Positions 63,959 through 64,000 of a stretch of 64,000 nucleotides of DNA are shown here, one piece after another; position 1 is the stretch's first letter; each line of letters begins with the position of its first letter. The notes beneath the pieces are model-generated. The model was not told the origin of the DNA. It worked only from the letters and a program-made list of their open reading frames with translations, and did not search any database. A program made the position numbers and the translations under genes. Source of the stretch: Pelodictyon phaeoclathratiforme BU-1 (GTDB lineage: Bacteria > Bacteroidota > Chlorobiia > Chlorobiales > Chlorobiaceae); the NCBI RefSeq assembly GCF_000020645.1, contig NC_011060.1:1688501-1752500 (forward strand), read 5' to 3'.

Positions 63959-64000
63959 TACGCTCAATCACGAGCAAAACTGACATACTCTCCATCACTG

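Overview
The window looks like chromosomal DNA of a green sulfur bacterium (Chlorobiaceae, Chlorobium/Pelodictyon type). The reasons are the roughly 48-50% GC genes, the housekeeping gene set, and a cobalamin-binding radical SAM gene next to ispD that resembles the bacteriochlorophyllide methyltransferase BchR. The species assignment is inference; no marker such as 16S rRNA is present.

Left end (1-4.3 kb, all on the minus strand) is a decaying defence island. Reading 5' to 3' on the minus strand it holds the remnant of a RelB/RelE-type toxin-antitoxin pair, a C-terminal fragment of the type I methylase HsdM, an orphan antitoxin of the short 'addiction module' type, a scrambled KilA-N gene, a frameshifted but otherwise full-length HsdS, and an intact, edge-truncated SIR2-like protein. 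Most of these genes overlap by ATGA, so they form one transcription unit. The SIR2 gene is the only one that still looks healthy. A stand-alone bacterial caspase-like peptidase (4.8-5.6 kb) borders the island on the plus strand.

5.9-18.3 kb (plus) carries a YugP-type membrane zinc protease, an APC amino acid permease, an SDR oxidoreductase, thymidylate kinase, a HAD phosphatase followed by a beta-phosphoglucomutase-GH65 phosphorylase fusion (disaccharide phosphorolysis), queA, ispD, tRNA-Met and tRNA-Gly, a hotdog thioesterase and the bchR candidate with a tandem direct repeat in front of it.

18.4-29.4 kb (minus) carries a VF530-type protein, aspS, dnaX with an A10 slippage site that splits gamma and tau reading frames, a YihY membrane protein, an Atg22/UMF1-type MFS protein, purQ, purS and pssA in one tight operon; then a G-rich 25-bp tandem repeat, panB and a lipoate-protein ligase family gene.

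29.5-41.8 kb (plus) carries a CoA-binding protein, ddl, a TPR protein, a five-gene tripartite efflux operon (TolC, MacA-type adaptor, ATPase and two FtsX-type permeases), an OmpA-type lipoprotein, an NTF2-like protein and a GH15-DUF547 fusion. 41.8-53.4 kb has lpxD (minus), prs and rplY, an OppC/DppC-type permease, a short ComEC lacking the usual metallo-hydrolase motif, metF, lysA, rpmG, tRNA-Leu(CAG), a zinc-ribbon coiled-coil protein and the RNase P RNA gene. The right end has a 1210-residue DUF3683/FAD/Fe-S oxidoreductase (minus) and two large signalling genes: a CheB-CheR-PAS fusion and a multi-PAS hybrid histidine kinase.
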